A DNA stretch of 64,000 nt, from positions 25,247 to 89,246 of the forward strand of contig CAZCVI010000023.1 of NCBI GenBank assembly GCA_964502145.1, read 5' to 3'. Below are positions 33,990 through 42,458 of this stretch, in pieces. The position numbers were made by a program, and so were the translations under genes. The first letter of the stretch is position 1, and each line of letters begins with the position of its first letter. This DNA comes from CAZCVI01 sp964502145. GTDB taxonomy: Bacteria > Acidobacteriota > Aminicenantia > UBA2199. The notes beneath the pieces were generated by a model. That model worked only from the letters and a program-made list of their open reading frames with translations. It made no database searches and was not told where the DNA came from.

Positions 33990-35597
33990 ATTCCGTAAAT
34001 AAGTACGAAACATGACGTCAGGGATAGAGTATAAACCGCGGCCACTTTTTTTAATCAATCCTTTTTCGAGCAATCGTTGCAAGTATTTGGTGATACTTTT
34101 GGAATCGACCTTAATCTTCTCGGTTTTTGCCATTTCCTGAATTTTGCCAGTAGAAACCGCTACTTCATCCATTGCAATCAGTAGGAGTACCTTAGCCTCT
34201 TCATCGCTGGCTTGATCAAACCAATTGTCAAAAACAGCGATTCCCATATCGCTGAGTGCCGTTTGCAGTGCTTTATCCCAAACTGCCAAGTCAACGCGCC
34301 TAGATAATTGATTATTAAAAAGATGGTTACATAAAACTTGCATCTCAAATGGATGCCCAAAGGTGTAATCATAAACTCGTTTTATAACATCAGGACAAAA
34401 AGATATCCCCGTTCCCATCAGTGATTTAAGAATTGTTTCTTGCAGTTCATTTTCATTTAAAACATGAAGTTCAACTCTTGACAAGAAATAACGGGATAAG
34501 GGATGATGTTTTTTTACCGAGGTTAACTCCAACCAACTGGATGGTGTCGAGGTCATTCCCACCAGAATTTTTGTTTTTACGATAACATCCATCGAAAGTG
34601 TTTGTTTCAGGGTCATCACAATTTCAGACACGGTCATCAGATTTTCGAGATCATCGAGAAGCACCACCAAGACATCGGTGTGTTCTTCCAAATCTTGCCA
34701 AAGGTTGAGGAATGAATCATGAAGAAAAGCTTGTGGTGATACTTTCTTTTTAGAAGTATCCCGACTGAATTGTAAGCCAGTGCCCAGGACGTTAAATCCA
34801 ATCGATTCGAAGTAATCGGTTATTCGTTTAAACTTATGGATAGGATAAGGAAGATCCCGAAGAATTCCTTCAATAATGGAACGGGCAACTTCCGATAGAT
34901 TAGTCCCGCTTTGAAAGGCTTCTAACGGCACAATGGATACAAGGTGACCGCGGTTTTGGCATATTTTTTTATATTCTCTTAACAATGTCGATTTTCCAAT
35001 GCCCCAATCACCCAGAACCATAAAGTGCTCGCAAAATCTTGTATGAAGGGCTCTGTCAAGTTTTTGTTGAAAGAATTCCAGTTCCATTGTCCTCCCACCG
35101 AAAACAGTGGGTTCGATTCCACTCATGGGCGTAAATGGGTTGCCAGTCCGCAAGAATTTTTCATCCCCGGAGTCTATCGCTTTTTGCACGGAAACAATTA
35201 AATCATCGACAGCAGTATCGGTTTTTTCGATGAAATCAAACACTCCTTGGGTGAGGGTTTTTCTAGCCAATGCAATGCTTCCGTAGCCGGTTATCGCAAT
35301 AATGGGGCGCAGGGGGTTCAAGCCTTGTGATTTAGAAATAAGTTCCAATCCTCCCATCTCGTCACCATCGGAGCCGGGTATTTTTAAATCAACCACCAGT
35401 ATTTCATAAGCCTGAGACATTAATTTTTCCAGTGCCTGGGCAACGGTATCCGCTTCGTCTACTTCAATCGACTCAACACCTCTTTTTGATGATAAATAGG
35501 GGTCCTTTCTATTGATTCGTATTTTTTTCTTCAATTCTTTGTGGTAAATTCTGAGGATATCGCGATTGTCATCGACAATAAGAATTCTTATGGGCAT
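33981..35597 (-). CDS. Response regulator with AAA/STAND ATPase output and winged HTH
   Basis: The 538-residue protein has a receiver domain (RILIVDDN; acidic pocket; phospho-Asp in LVVDLKIPG near residue 71; EKTD region) with an insertion at residues 25-50. A P-loop ATPase of the Orc1/Cdc6 or STAND style follows (Walker A GDWGIGKST near 195, Walker B VVLLDDLENL, sensor GMTSTPSSW). The C-terminus has a winged-helix segment (GKIQEMAKTEKIKVDSKSIT, LLEKGLIKKSGRGLYSIP). It starts 0 bases after the kinase stop (TAAATG). A phosphorylation-gated ATPase with a DNA-binding end is unusual. It is neither NtrC-like nor a standard wHTH regulator. Confidence 0.85.
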   Translation of the reverse strand: MPIRILIVDDNRDILRIYHKELKKKIRINRKDPYLSSKRGVESIEVDEADTVAQALEKLMSQAYEILVVDLKIPGSDGDEMGGLELISKSQGLNPLRPIIAITGYGSIALARKTLTQGVFDFIEKTDTAVDDLIVSVQKAIDSGDEKFLRTGNPFTPMSGIEPTVFGGRTMELEFFQQKLDRALHTRFCEHFMVLGDWGIGKSTLLREYKKICQNRGHLVSIVPLEAFQSGTNLSEVARSIIEGILRDLPYPIHKFKRITDYFESIGFNVLGTGLQFSRDTSKKKVSPQAFLHDSFLNLWQDLEEHTDVLVVLLDDLENLMTVSEIVMTLKQTLSMDVIVKTKILVGMTSTPSSWLELTSVKKHHPLSRYFLSRVELHVLNENELQETILKSLMGTGISFCPDVIKRVYDYTFGHPFEMQVLCNHLFNNQLSRRVDLAVWDKALQTALSDMGIAVFDNWFDQASDEEAKVLLLIAMDEVAVSTGKIQEMAKTEKIKVDSKSITKYLQRLLEKGLIKKSGRGLYSIPDVMFRTYLRNQK

Positions 35598-36788
35598 TTA
35601 TGACTCCTTATTTTCTTCTGTGAGTGGAAAGGTTATCTTAAAAGTGGTTCCTTTGTTTATTTCGCTTTGTACACTGACGGTTCCAGCAAACTGGTTAATG
35701 ATTCGACTGCTTAGATATAGACCTAACCCTAATCCATTTTGGCTGGAAATTTGTTCTTTGAATAATTGCTCTTTTATATTTCCCGGGATTCCCGGTCCAT
35801 TATCTGTCAAGGAAATTGCGAGATTACCGTTTTCCCTTTCAGCCACTATTATAATGTTCCCCCCCTTAAGCCTCAAGGCATTAGAGGAATTGTGGATGAA
35901 CTCAAGCAATACTCCGATCAATTGATCCAGGTTCGCATTGATCACCAGCATCTCCAAATCCGGCGGAAGCTGAATTTCCAGTTGGATATTCGAAGGTAAG
36001 CGCGGTTTTGCCAGTTCCTCAAAACTCTTAAGAAGAGTAAAAATCGTTATGGGTTCTTTTTGGGGAGCCCCCATATCAAGATAATTGAATAGCCGTTGCA
36101 CCAGGAGGCGGCTGTATGCAAGACTTCGCTCAAGGACATTACTCTCTTCGATCACCTCTTCCGAAACACTGCTGTCTGCCCGTATTTCTTTGACAGAATA
36201 GTTCATGTTAATAAATTCGTTTTTTAATCCATGGGCAATCGCCCCCCAATTGGTTTTGAAGTCATTGATCTTTTTCTGGATTAATCCTGTCTCTTGTTTT
36301 TGTGAAGCGCTTTCCAATTGGTCTTTTAACTGTTTATTTTCTTCTACGAGGAAACGGTTATAGTTTTTATAATATTCCGTTTCCCTTTGCTGTTTAGACA
36401 TTTGTAAAAACGAATCAATTCTTTCAGATAATATTTTTATGTCCATAGGCTTGATGAAATAATCATTCGCTCCACGTTCAAATGCATTTATAATATAGCG
36501 TTGACCATCTATACAACTTAAGACTATTATGGGAATCGACGAATCTTCCTTCCTGATTTCAGTTATTAATTCGAATCCGGTCATTCCCGGCATCATAAGG
36601 TCAGTTATAATCAAATCCGGTCTATTTTTTTTAAATATATTTAGCGCTTCAAGACCGTTACTGGCAAGAAGAACAGATAAGCCCTGTACTTTGAGGGAAA
36701 ACCCTATAGAATAACGTTCGGATTCACCATCATCCACGATTAAAATGGTTTTTTTTTCAGTTTTATTTTTCAACATTTCTTCTGTCAT
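35598..36788 (-). CDS. Receiver-histidine kinase, partner of the ATPase response regulator
   Basis: The 396-residue cytoplasmic protein starts with a receiver (ILIVDDGESERYSIGFSL, LIITDLMMPG phospho-Asp, NDYFIKPMD). A coiled-coil linker follows, then a dimerisation region with the likely phospho-His in WGAIAHGLKNEFINMNYSV, and an HATPase domain (LEFIHNSSNAL N box, DNGPGIP, NGLGLGLYLSSRII). There is no membrane segment or PAS, so input must come through the receiver or a partner. It is translated immediately before the ATPase regulator. An in-frame ATG at 36776 is an alternative start. Confidence 0.87.
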   Translation of the reverse strand: MTEEMLKNKTEKKTILIVDDGESERYSIGFSLKVQGLSVLLASNGLEALNIFKKNRPDLIITDLMMPGMTGFELITEIRKEDSSIPIIVLSCIDGQRYIINAFERGANDYFIKPMDIKILSERIDSFLQMSKQQRETEYYKNYNRFLVEENKQLKDQLESASQKQETGLIQKKINDFKTNWGAIAHGLKNEFINMNYSVKEIRADSSVSEEVIEESNVLERSLAYSRLLVQRLFNYLDMGAPQKEPITIFTLLKSFEELAKPRLPSNIQLEIQLPPDLEMLVINANLDQLIGVLLEFIHNSSNALRLKGGNIIIVAERENGNLAISLTDNGPGIPGNIKEQLFKEQISSQNGLGLGLYLSSRIINQFAGTVSVQSEINKGTTFKITFPLTEENKES

Positions 36789-36844
36789 AGTTTAATGGTA
36801 GAATTTTTATAGAGATTTGTCAACCTGGTTTCAAGTAAAAAAAT

Positions 36845-37222
36845 CTATCCTCCATCTCTATTGATTCCATCGTGCCATCCTTCAATAAGAGGAAGGAATA
36901 CCGCCAGCCTGGGAAGGTATTTTCTTGAAAAAAGCGGGGACACTCCCTCCGCATCTTCCATTTCCGACCGCGTGCCCCGCACCCCTTGCCCGCGCAAAAA
37001 ACGCACGGTGTCGTTTCGGGATAAGCCCGTTAAACACACCCGTTTCACACCCGCCAGCCCTTCCAACGGCACGGGCATCAGGCGGGTGGTGATCAATGTC
37101 CGCGTCTTGCCGGCGCACAGGGCACGAAAAAAATGGCCCGCCCACGGATGCACGGGTTCACGCAGCCAGTGCTCCCACCGGGCAAGGGCGAACATAAAAT
37201 GAAGGCCCGGTTTTTCCTGCAC
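36845..37222 (-). pseudogene. Internal fragment of a third DUF4062 STAND gene (NB-ARC part)
   Basis: The core REPVHPWAGHFFRALCAGKT through TRLMPVPLEGLAGVKRVCLT and VRFLRGQGVRGTRSEME corresponds to the region just after Walker B in the two full genes. Residue choices are a mixture of copy 1 (SRNDT, RSEME) and copy 2 (LAGVK), so it is from a third copy. Both ends run into unrelated sequence, and it is joined to the broken RelE gene at about 37.19 kb. Confidence 0.75.
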
Positions 37223-37415
37223 GGGTAATCGCTCTTATTTGCTTTTCAAATATTTTTTTAAATCCCTGTAATAGTTTTCGTGAATCGCCTCTTTTTTCCT
37301 CCCCGATGCCGGGATTTTTTATTATTTTAAGAATTTGTTCATCAAGGCTCAACTTCTGATTCTTTTTCAATTTTTTAACATTTCTTTCAAATAAAGGAGA
37401 CTGTATTACTTTCAT
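37158..37415 (-). pseudogene. RelE/ParE-like toxin, truncated after about 45 codons
   Basis: MKVIQSPLFERNVKKLKKNQ and LDEQILKIIKNPGIGEEKRGD match the start of RelE-superfamily toxins. After GEEKRGD the expected LxGxRVxKF beta-sheet half is absent and the frame reads RKLLQGFKKIFEKQ..., overlapping a DUF4062 fragment in another frame. The mRNA-cleaving or gyrase-binding half is therefore gone. It starts 3 bases after the antitoxin stop, the usual operon order. Confidence 0.72.
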
Positions 37416-37418
37416 GGA

Positions 37419-37637
37419 TTATCCGAATTTATACTCTGTGCCCTGACCATCTTGCAATTCTTCTACGCCAATTAGAATTTCTTTTATAAGATTAAACGTC
37501 AAATCAGGGTTTTCTTCGGCACATTGTCCGATTTTCGCCCAATATTCAATTTGTCCTGTGAGTGATCTATTTTCTACGGTGCTGATTACCCTGGCGTTTT
37601 TCACTAATTGGTCCGATACTCGAATCGCTATACTCAT
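37419..37637 (-). CDS. ParD-like antitoxin
   Basis: The 72-residue protein, MSIAIRVSDQLVKNARVIST then VENRSLTGQIEYWAKIGQCA, fits the ParD_like antitoxin family (ribbon-helix-helix style DNA-binding). The start at 37637 is chosen because TGGAGG lies just upstream; the ATG at 37649 contains that site. Its toxin partner is truncated, so the antitoxin has probably lost its counterpart. Confidence 0.82.
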   Translation of the reverse strand: MSIAIRVSDQLVKNARVISTVENRSLTGQIEYWAKIGQCAEENPDLTFNLIKEILIGVEELQDGQGTEYKFG

Positions 37638-37649
37638 TTTTACCTCCAT

Positions 37650-38021
37650 TACAATCCGTTTTCATATTAATATAAAAAGACTCAAAATGCAACAAATTGA
37701 ATTAGAAAATTCAAATAAAAAAAGGGGCTACACTCCAACCCTCTTGCTAGGAACTTCTGGGAGCATCCAAGCAAACATTCCCACATTACTCGCCCCCCGG
37801 CTTTTGCCCATTCCTCTTTTCCCATTGGTCTTTCCACCCACGGGATATCCTACATGAAAACGTGATATGGAAGTCGAAAGGGGATAGGCACCAAAGCCAA
37901 CAGATTCTGGCAAAATTATTTCGAACCCAATTCCTCTCGTCTGTTTTTTTTTCAGGCTTGAGAAAGATATGGATGTTATCTTCAATTCTTCATATTTTCT
38001 TATGCCAATAGGCGATTGGAT
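37650..38021. other. Spacer with repeats, no gene
   Basis: It holds copy B of the 68-bp repeat (37824-37892) and the AAACATTCCCACATTACTCG word (37772-37791). AT-rich bases upstream of the ParD-like gene (37650-37720) probably contain its promoter. Confidence 0.4.
37824..37892. repeat. 68-bp repeat, copy B
   Basis: This is the same orientation and sequence family as 33838-33905. Confidence 0.65.
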
Positions 38022-38594
38022 TTACTCCACATATGGTGTCATGAAATTTAAGAGATCATTGTGGCCAGCGAGCGTATTCCAGTTTCCCCCTTGCCCCACC
38101 AGACCTGTTACCCATATTCCTCCACCCGCTACGACAGCAACCCCGTTTCTGACATGTAAATGCGTCCTAACGGTATATCCCTGCCCATCGTAGAAATACG
38201 TGCCATTCCAGGCAAACTCAATATCGTAATCTACGGACACCCCGCCCCCTCCTGCTATTTCTTCTCTGCTGATGGTTGGCGCAAATTGATCGAACATCCC
38301 TTGATTGACCCAGTCCCCTACTAAATCCCACGGCGTCACACCGTCATCCGAAGAGCCATGTACTTGACGTTGGATTAAAACGTGAGGACTATTATTGGCC
38401 ATTTCCTGAAAAGCTTTCAACTGCTTGACCTGCGAACTATTGTTGGCCATCGCTTGCAATTTCAGTTGCGCAATAGCTTCGGTTCGATTATCGACAAACT
38501 TAAAAGTAAACTCACCACCACCCTGCTTTTGAGTGATAGCATTAGCCACCGATTGGTTTTTATTTTCTTGTGTTTTATTCGCGTAAGTATTCAT
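38022..38594 (-). CDS. Protein with eCIS-associated-like N-terminal leader repeats
   Basis: The 190-residue protein starts MNTYANKTQENKNQSVANAI, then FKFVDNRTEAIAQLKLQAMA and two tandem copies of a QxMANNSxxVxQL unit (about residues 45-75). This leader is, as I recall, common to proteins near extracellular contractile injection systems, often followed by a DUF4157 (eCIS core) domain. Here the C-terminal 110 residues are a different, Gly- and aromatic-rich beta domain (GGGGVSVDYDIEFAWNGTYF...). No signal peptide is seen, consistent with export by another route. GAGGA precedes the ATG. Cargo or effector status is inferred from the leader only. Confidence 0.65.
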   Translation of the reverse strand: MNTYANKTQENKNQSVANAITQKQGGGEFTFKFVDNRTEAIAQLKLQAMANNSSQVKQLKAFQEMANNSPHVLIQRQVHGSSDDGVTPWDLVGDWVNQGMFDQFAPTISREEIAGGGGVSVDYDIEFAWNGTYFYDGQGYTVRTHLHVRNGVAVVAGGGIWVTGLVGQGGNWNTLAGHNDLLNFMTPYVE

Positions 38595-38619
38595 GATTTA
38601 TCCTCTTTAGTTTTTTTTT

Positions 38620-40164
38620 TCAGAAAAGCAGGGCGGAAAAAGTTTCAATTGCTTGCCATAGATGACCGATGCGTATATTTTCGTTTTGCTGGTGCTGGTT
38701 GTTGTCGTAGTTGGCGATTGGAACGCCAATTACAGGAACATGAAGGGTGTCCTCGAAAATATAAACGGGGAGTGAACCACCCAGGGTGGGAATAAGAACT
38801 ACCCGCTTGTGGGAAAAACGATTCAACGCGGAAATGATATTTTTTGAAATAGGCAAATCCATGGACGTGCGGGATGCTCTGTAGCCTTTATCTTCCAAGC
38901 GGAATTTGGCAATTAAAGGGTATTTGAGCCGTGTTTCGCGGTCCGGTTCTGTTTCTGTCACATAGTATCCTTGACTTATGATGTGATCTTTAACCTTTTG
39001 AATCATATCTGTCGGGTCATTGCCTTTAACCAGGCGGATATCCAGGGAAGCATACGCTGTGGCTGGAATAATGGTGCTGGATTGTTTTCCGACATAACCG
39101 CTTTGCAGGCCATTTATATTTAATGATGGGTAAAGTATGGCTTCCATTAAAGGCATGTCGCCACTTTCTGCTTCAGAAAACGCATATTGTTTTTCTAAAA
39201 CGTCATCATAGCGGGGAAGTGCCTTTAGCGCTTCTTTTTCTCTTTCGCTGAGTGGGACCATGGTATCGTAAAAACCGTTGATAGTGATTTTTCCGTTTTT
39301 ATCTTTCATGCTGGCCAGTAATTGTGCCAGATGCAGTGCAGGATTCGGCGCCCAATTGCCATAATGGCCGCTGTGAAGACTGGTATCCGGGCCATACACG
39401 GTAATAGAAAACGAAATAACCCCCCGCACCCCATACACCAGGGTAGGGTCGCCCGAATAATAGGTAGGTCCATCGCACATCAAAAGAACATCGCAAGTTA
39501 ATAGGTCCTTGTATTGATTCAAGAAAAAAGGCAGGCTGGGGGAACCTGCTTCTTCCTCGCCATCCAGGATGAATTTGATATTCTTTTTTAAGGGAAAACC
39601 CGTTGCTTTTAGCGCATCAATGGCTGTTAATAAGGCGATGAGTGGTGCTTTATCGTCACTGGTACTGCGGGCATAAAGGCGCCAATTGTCTTCAAAGTGT
39701 TCGTTTTTCCCGGGAAAGGGAATCGGTTGTGGTGTTGTGGCTCCTGCTGCTAACTTTCCAGGTCGTAGAACCGGGGCATAGGGGAGACTGTCCGTCCATT
39801 GTGAAGGGTCAACAGGTTGTCCGTCATAATGAATATAGAACAGCATTGTCTCTGTGGCATTTTTCACTTTTAATTCTCCAAACACCACCGGATTCCCAGG
39901 AGTAGGAAGGACTTGCGTCTGAACTCCCCGTTTTTCCAGCATTGTCTTTATGAACACTGCATTCTTCAATATATTCTCTTTATCTAGTGCCACATTGGGA
40001 ATTGCCAGTAATTGGCAGAACTCTTTGATTATTTCTTGTTCATGGGCTTTCCTGTAATTACGAATTTTTTCCAGCCCAGCCTTGCCCGAAGATTCCGTTT
40101 TCCCTGCCCAAAGAGGCGTACCAAAGAGTGCTAAAACCAATAATATACTTCCACACCGATTCAT
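38620..40164 (-). CDS. M20-family metallopeptidase (secreted dipeptidase-like)
   Basis: The 514-residue protein has a signal peptide (MNRCGSILLVLALFGTPLWA) and the M20 di-zinc motifs: FYIHYDGQPVDPSQW (first His), LYARSTSDDKAP (bridging Asp), LDGEEEAGSPS (Glu pair) and a dimerisation domain with SLHSGHYGNWAPNP. It ends IRIGHLWQAIETFSALLF (last His in the GHLWQAI segment). It should cleave dipeptides or N-acyl amino acids in the periplasm. TTAGGAG precedes the ATG. Exact substrate unknown. Confidence 0.9.
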   Translation of the reverse strand: MNRCGSILLVLALFGTPLWAGKTESSGKAGLEKIRNYRKAHEQEIIKEFCQLLAIPNVALDKENILKNAVFIKTMLEKRGVQTQVLPTPGNPVVFGELKVKNATETMLFYIHYDGQPVDPSQWTDSLPYAPVLRPGKLAAGATTPQPIPFPGKNEHFEDNWRLYARSTSDDKAPLIALLTAIDALKATGFPLKKNIKFILDGEEEAGSPSLPFFLNQYKDLLTCDVLLMCDGPTYYSGDPTLVYGVRGVISFSITVYGPDTSLHSGHYGNWAPNPALHLAQLLASMKDKNGKITINGFYDTMVPLSEREKEALKALPRYDDVLEKQYAFSEAESGDMPLMEAILYPSLNINGLQSGYVGKQSSTIIPATAYASLDIRLVKGNDPTDMIQKVKDHIISQGYYVTETEPDRETRLKYPLIAKFRLEDKGYRASRTSMDLPISKNIISALNRFSHKRVVLIPTLGGSLPVYIFEDTLHVPVIGVPIANYDNNQHQQNENIRIGHLWQAIETFSALLF

Positions 40165-40247
40165 TGTAATCTCCTAATTATTCTGCATTGAATGTGCCAA
40201 CAGAATCTTATCTAAATTTGAACAGTATGTCAATAGCCAGAATTACC

Positions 40248-40406
40248 CCTGGATTTACCATCAGATTCGTGAAAAAACATGGACGACATGGACAGAGTGG
40301 ACGATATGGACGATGTGGAGCAAAAACAAAAGCATTTTTTTGTCCATATCGTCCACTAAGTCCATATCGTCCACAACGATTTCAGAAACTTGGCGGTGAA
40401 TCCAGG
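40248..40406. repeat. Hairpin element E2 (GGACGATAT core)
   Basis: The terminal repeats CCTGGATTTACCA (left) and TGGCGGTGAATCCAGG (right) bracket tandem 9-bp units (TGGACGACA, TGGACAGAG, TGGACGATA) and their complement (GTCCATATCGTCCAC twice). The whole can fold into a long hairpin. It belongs to the same family as E1, E3, E4 and E5. Confidence 0.75.
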
Positions 40407-40561
40407 AGTTACAAGTTCCCTTCTTTTTTTTTGCGATTTGTGGTATGATATTTGATCTGTAATAGATTAAAGAATAATGGGGCAAAATCGCAGGCTTGTG
40501 CTGCAATTTGCCATACAGAAGCCTTTCACAAGGCGAATAAACCAAACAGGAGGAATAAAAA

Positions 40562-40729
40562 ATGGCGTATGTGATTAACGATGAATGTATTGCATGTGGG
40601 ACATGTATTGATGAATGTCCGGTGGAGGCTATCAGCCAGGGCGACATTTATAAAATTGATGCGGATATTTGTACCGATTGTGGCAGTTGCGCTGACGTTT
40701 GCCCGACTGATGCCATTAGCCCGGCATAA
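40562..40729 (+). CDS. 2[4Fe-4S] ferredoxin
   Basis: The 55-residue protein MAYVINDECIACGTCIDECP ... CTDCGSCADVCPTDAISPA has two perfect CxxCxxCxxxCP cluster motifs (the first begins at Cys9). This is the small clostridial type that shuttles low-potential electrons in anaerobic metabolism. AGGAGG lies 9 bases before the ATG, and a terminator follows at 40754, so it is a single-gene unit. Confidence 0.95.
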   Translation: MAYVINDECIACGTCIDECPVEAISQGDIYKIDADICTDCGSCADVCPTDAISPA

Positions 40730-40753
40730 TTTATTTACCTTTTAACCCTTATC

Positions 40754-40803
40754 GGGGCGGTGTTTTGCAATGTCTAAGTGTGCGCACACCGTCCCTTTTT
40801 TTT
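40754..40803 (+). terminator. Rho-independent terminator after ferredoxin
   Basis: GGGGCGGTGT pairs with ACACCGTCCC (one G-U pair), followed by eight T. It lies 25 bases after the stop codon. Confidence 0.8.
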
Positions 40804-40877
40804 GTCCTTAAGCCCTCACAGCCAGAAAGAAGAGAAAGGGATTGGCGAACAAACGAGTGATAGTAGCAGTATGGGGG

Positions 40878-41195
40878 TTATCGAGTTAAGAAATGAATTG
40901 TCAAAAATCCATATACAGCGGTTGTAATGGTTCCCAAAACCAGGTTAAAGATGGAAAGTACTTTGCCACCGGCTTTGGGGTATTGGTTGGCGTAACTTAA
41001 ACCCTGAAATCCATAGACAATTGCAGGGATTCCTAGTAAGTATCCCACGATGAGAGAACCAAGTGCAAGAACAAGTCCATCTTTCGCTTTTTTATTTGGT
41101 TCTGGATTTTCTTTTTTTAATGCTTCCTGGAATTCCTTTCGTGCTTTTTCCTCTAAAAAAATCTTTTCTCTTTCTTCCTGGGTTAATTCAGCCAT
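40878..41195 (-). CDS. Small membrane protein (DUF4190-like)
   Basis: The 105-residue protein has a charged helical N-terminus (residues 1-38) and two membrane segments (LVLALGSLIVGYLLGIPAIV and FNLVLGTITTAVYGFLTIHF) joined by YGFQGLSYANQYPKAGGKVL, a pattern like DUF4190 proteins. AAAGGAG precedes the ATG. Function unknown. Confidence 0.75.
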   Translation of the reverse strand: MAELTQEEREKIFLEEKARKEFQEALKKENPEPNKKAKDGLVLALGSLIVGYLLGIPAIVYGFQGLSYANQYPKAGGKVLSIFNLVLGTITTAVYGFLTIHFLTR

Positions 41196-41528
41196 AATTA
41201 AGATCTCCTTTCTTTAATAATAAGTTTTACATAATTTTTTATTCTATTTGAAAATCGTACTGCATCAAGTAACCAATATTAGAGGAAAACGCAGTGAATG
41301 TCAAGAGCAGTCGGGCAAAATAAATCTCTTACATTTGCCTATATGCCACCCGCCACATTTTTTGCAACTTTTTGGATTGATGTTGCATCTTAAGAGTTGT
41401 AAAATAGATTATGATTATAGAGTATGATTATAGAGTATGATTATAGAGTATGATTATGGATATTGATTATGGATATTGATTGAAATACAGATAGATAGAA
41501 GCGAGACGTGTGATGACTGAGAAATGAT
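41196..41528. other. Upstream region of the sigma/anti-sigma operon with tandem repeats
   Basis: The left part is AT-rich. At 41408-41480 a 13-bp unit (TATGATTATAGAG, about three copies) passes into a related unit (ATTGATTATGGAT, two copies) just upstream of the ECF sigma gene. A tandem array in this position could alter promoter spacing or bind a regulator. Confidence 0.5.
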
Positions 41529-42074
41529 ATGAATGCCGAAGGAAATGCAGGACAAGAACTGATCGAACGTCTGAAAAAAAAGGACAATACTGCGCTAAAC
41601 GAGGTAATGGCCATGTATAAGAACCAGATTTTTAATTATTTAAAAATGATGACGGGTAGCAAGGAACTGGCTGAAGAATTGACCCAAGATACCTTTGTTA
41701 AAGTGTACTTCAAAGCCCATTCGCTACGCACGGATAATCTAAAAGCCTGGATATACAAGATCGCTACCAACCTGGCCCGCTCGGAATTCAGAAAAATGAA
41801 AATCAAACACTTGCTCTCTTTATCCGATATCAACGAAAGCCACGTTTCCTACAATCCAGCTCACGGTAAAGAACTGGAACTGGAACAAATACTGGCAGTA
41901 CTGCCAGATAAATACCGCACAGTTGTCATTATGAAGGAGATTAACAATTTCTCCCTTGAAGAGATCGCGGTGATTTTAAAAAAACCTGTGGGCACCATCA
42001 AATCGTTGATGTTCAGAGGATTACAAATGGTGCGGAACCATTTTCAAACCGCACTTGGAGGTAGCCATGGATGA
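41529..42074 (+). CDS. ECF-type RNA polymerase sigma factor
   Basis: The 181-residue protein has sigma region 2 (YKNQIFNYLKMMTGSKELAE, DTFVKVYFKA, WIYKIATNLARSEFRKMK) and region 4 (LAVLPDKYRTVVIMKEINNF, LEEIAVILKKPVGTIKSLMF), without region 3. It directs RNA polymerase to stress or envelope promoters and is held inactive by the anti-sigma factor encoded next, with which it overlaps by 8 bases. The downstream HtrA-like gene gives an RpoE/RseA/MucD-like layout. Confidence 0.93.
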   Translation: MNAEGNAGQELIERLKKKDNTALNEVMAMYKNQIFNYLKMMTGSKELAEELTQDTFVKVYFKAHSLRTDNLKAWIYKIATNLARSEFRKMKIKHLLSLSDINESHVSYNPAHGKELELEQILAVLPDKYRTVVIMKEINNFSLEEIAVILKKPVGTIKSLMFRGLQMVRNHFQTALGGSHG

Positions 42075-42423
42075 TTTTTTAGATACATTTAACCGGTGGC
42101 GCGAACATAACCCGGCAATGGAGTTAGGCCATAATTTCGAGGAACGAGTATTCGCCAAGATCAAACGGAAGAAAACACAACGTAAAGTGATCGCTTCGGT
42201 CACTCTGGGCGCTGTTTTTATCGGGGCTATATTTATCGCCCAAGCCACCCTGTTTCATTCCGCACCCAAACCACAACCACCTGTATTTGCGCAAACCCAA
42301 ACAACCCACCACGAAAAAGAAGAAGTCCCCGTGGTGGAAGATGTGGTCTTTGCTTCCTCAGATGCCAGGTCCTCTTATGTGATCGAGCAGGTGGGTTATA
42401 CCCCCAATAACAATACCCTATAA
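42067..42423 (+). CDS. Putative membrane anti-sigma factor
   Basis: The 118-residue protein has a short cytoplasmic N-terminal region (residues 1-38, MDDFLDTFNRWREHN), one membrane helix (about 40-60, VIASVTLGAVFIGAIFIAQA) and a periplasmic tail. The start at 42067 is chosen because TTGGAGG lies 5 bases upstream. It is too short for a typical zinc-binding anti-sigma domain (no HxxxCxxC). Assignment rests on position after the ECF gene and topology. Confidence 0.75.
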   Translation: MDDFLDTFNRWREHNPAMELGHNFEERVFAKIKRKKTQRKVIASVTLGAVFIGAIFIAQATLFHSAPKPQPPVFAQTQTTHHEKEEVPVVEDVVFASSDARSSYVIEQVGYTPNNNTL

Positions 42424-42458
42424 AGTATCAATGCAATGAAAAAATGATGGAGATTTAC

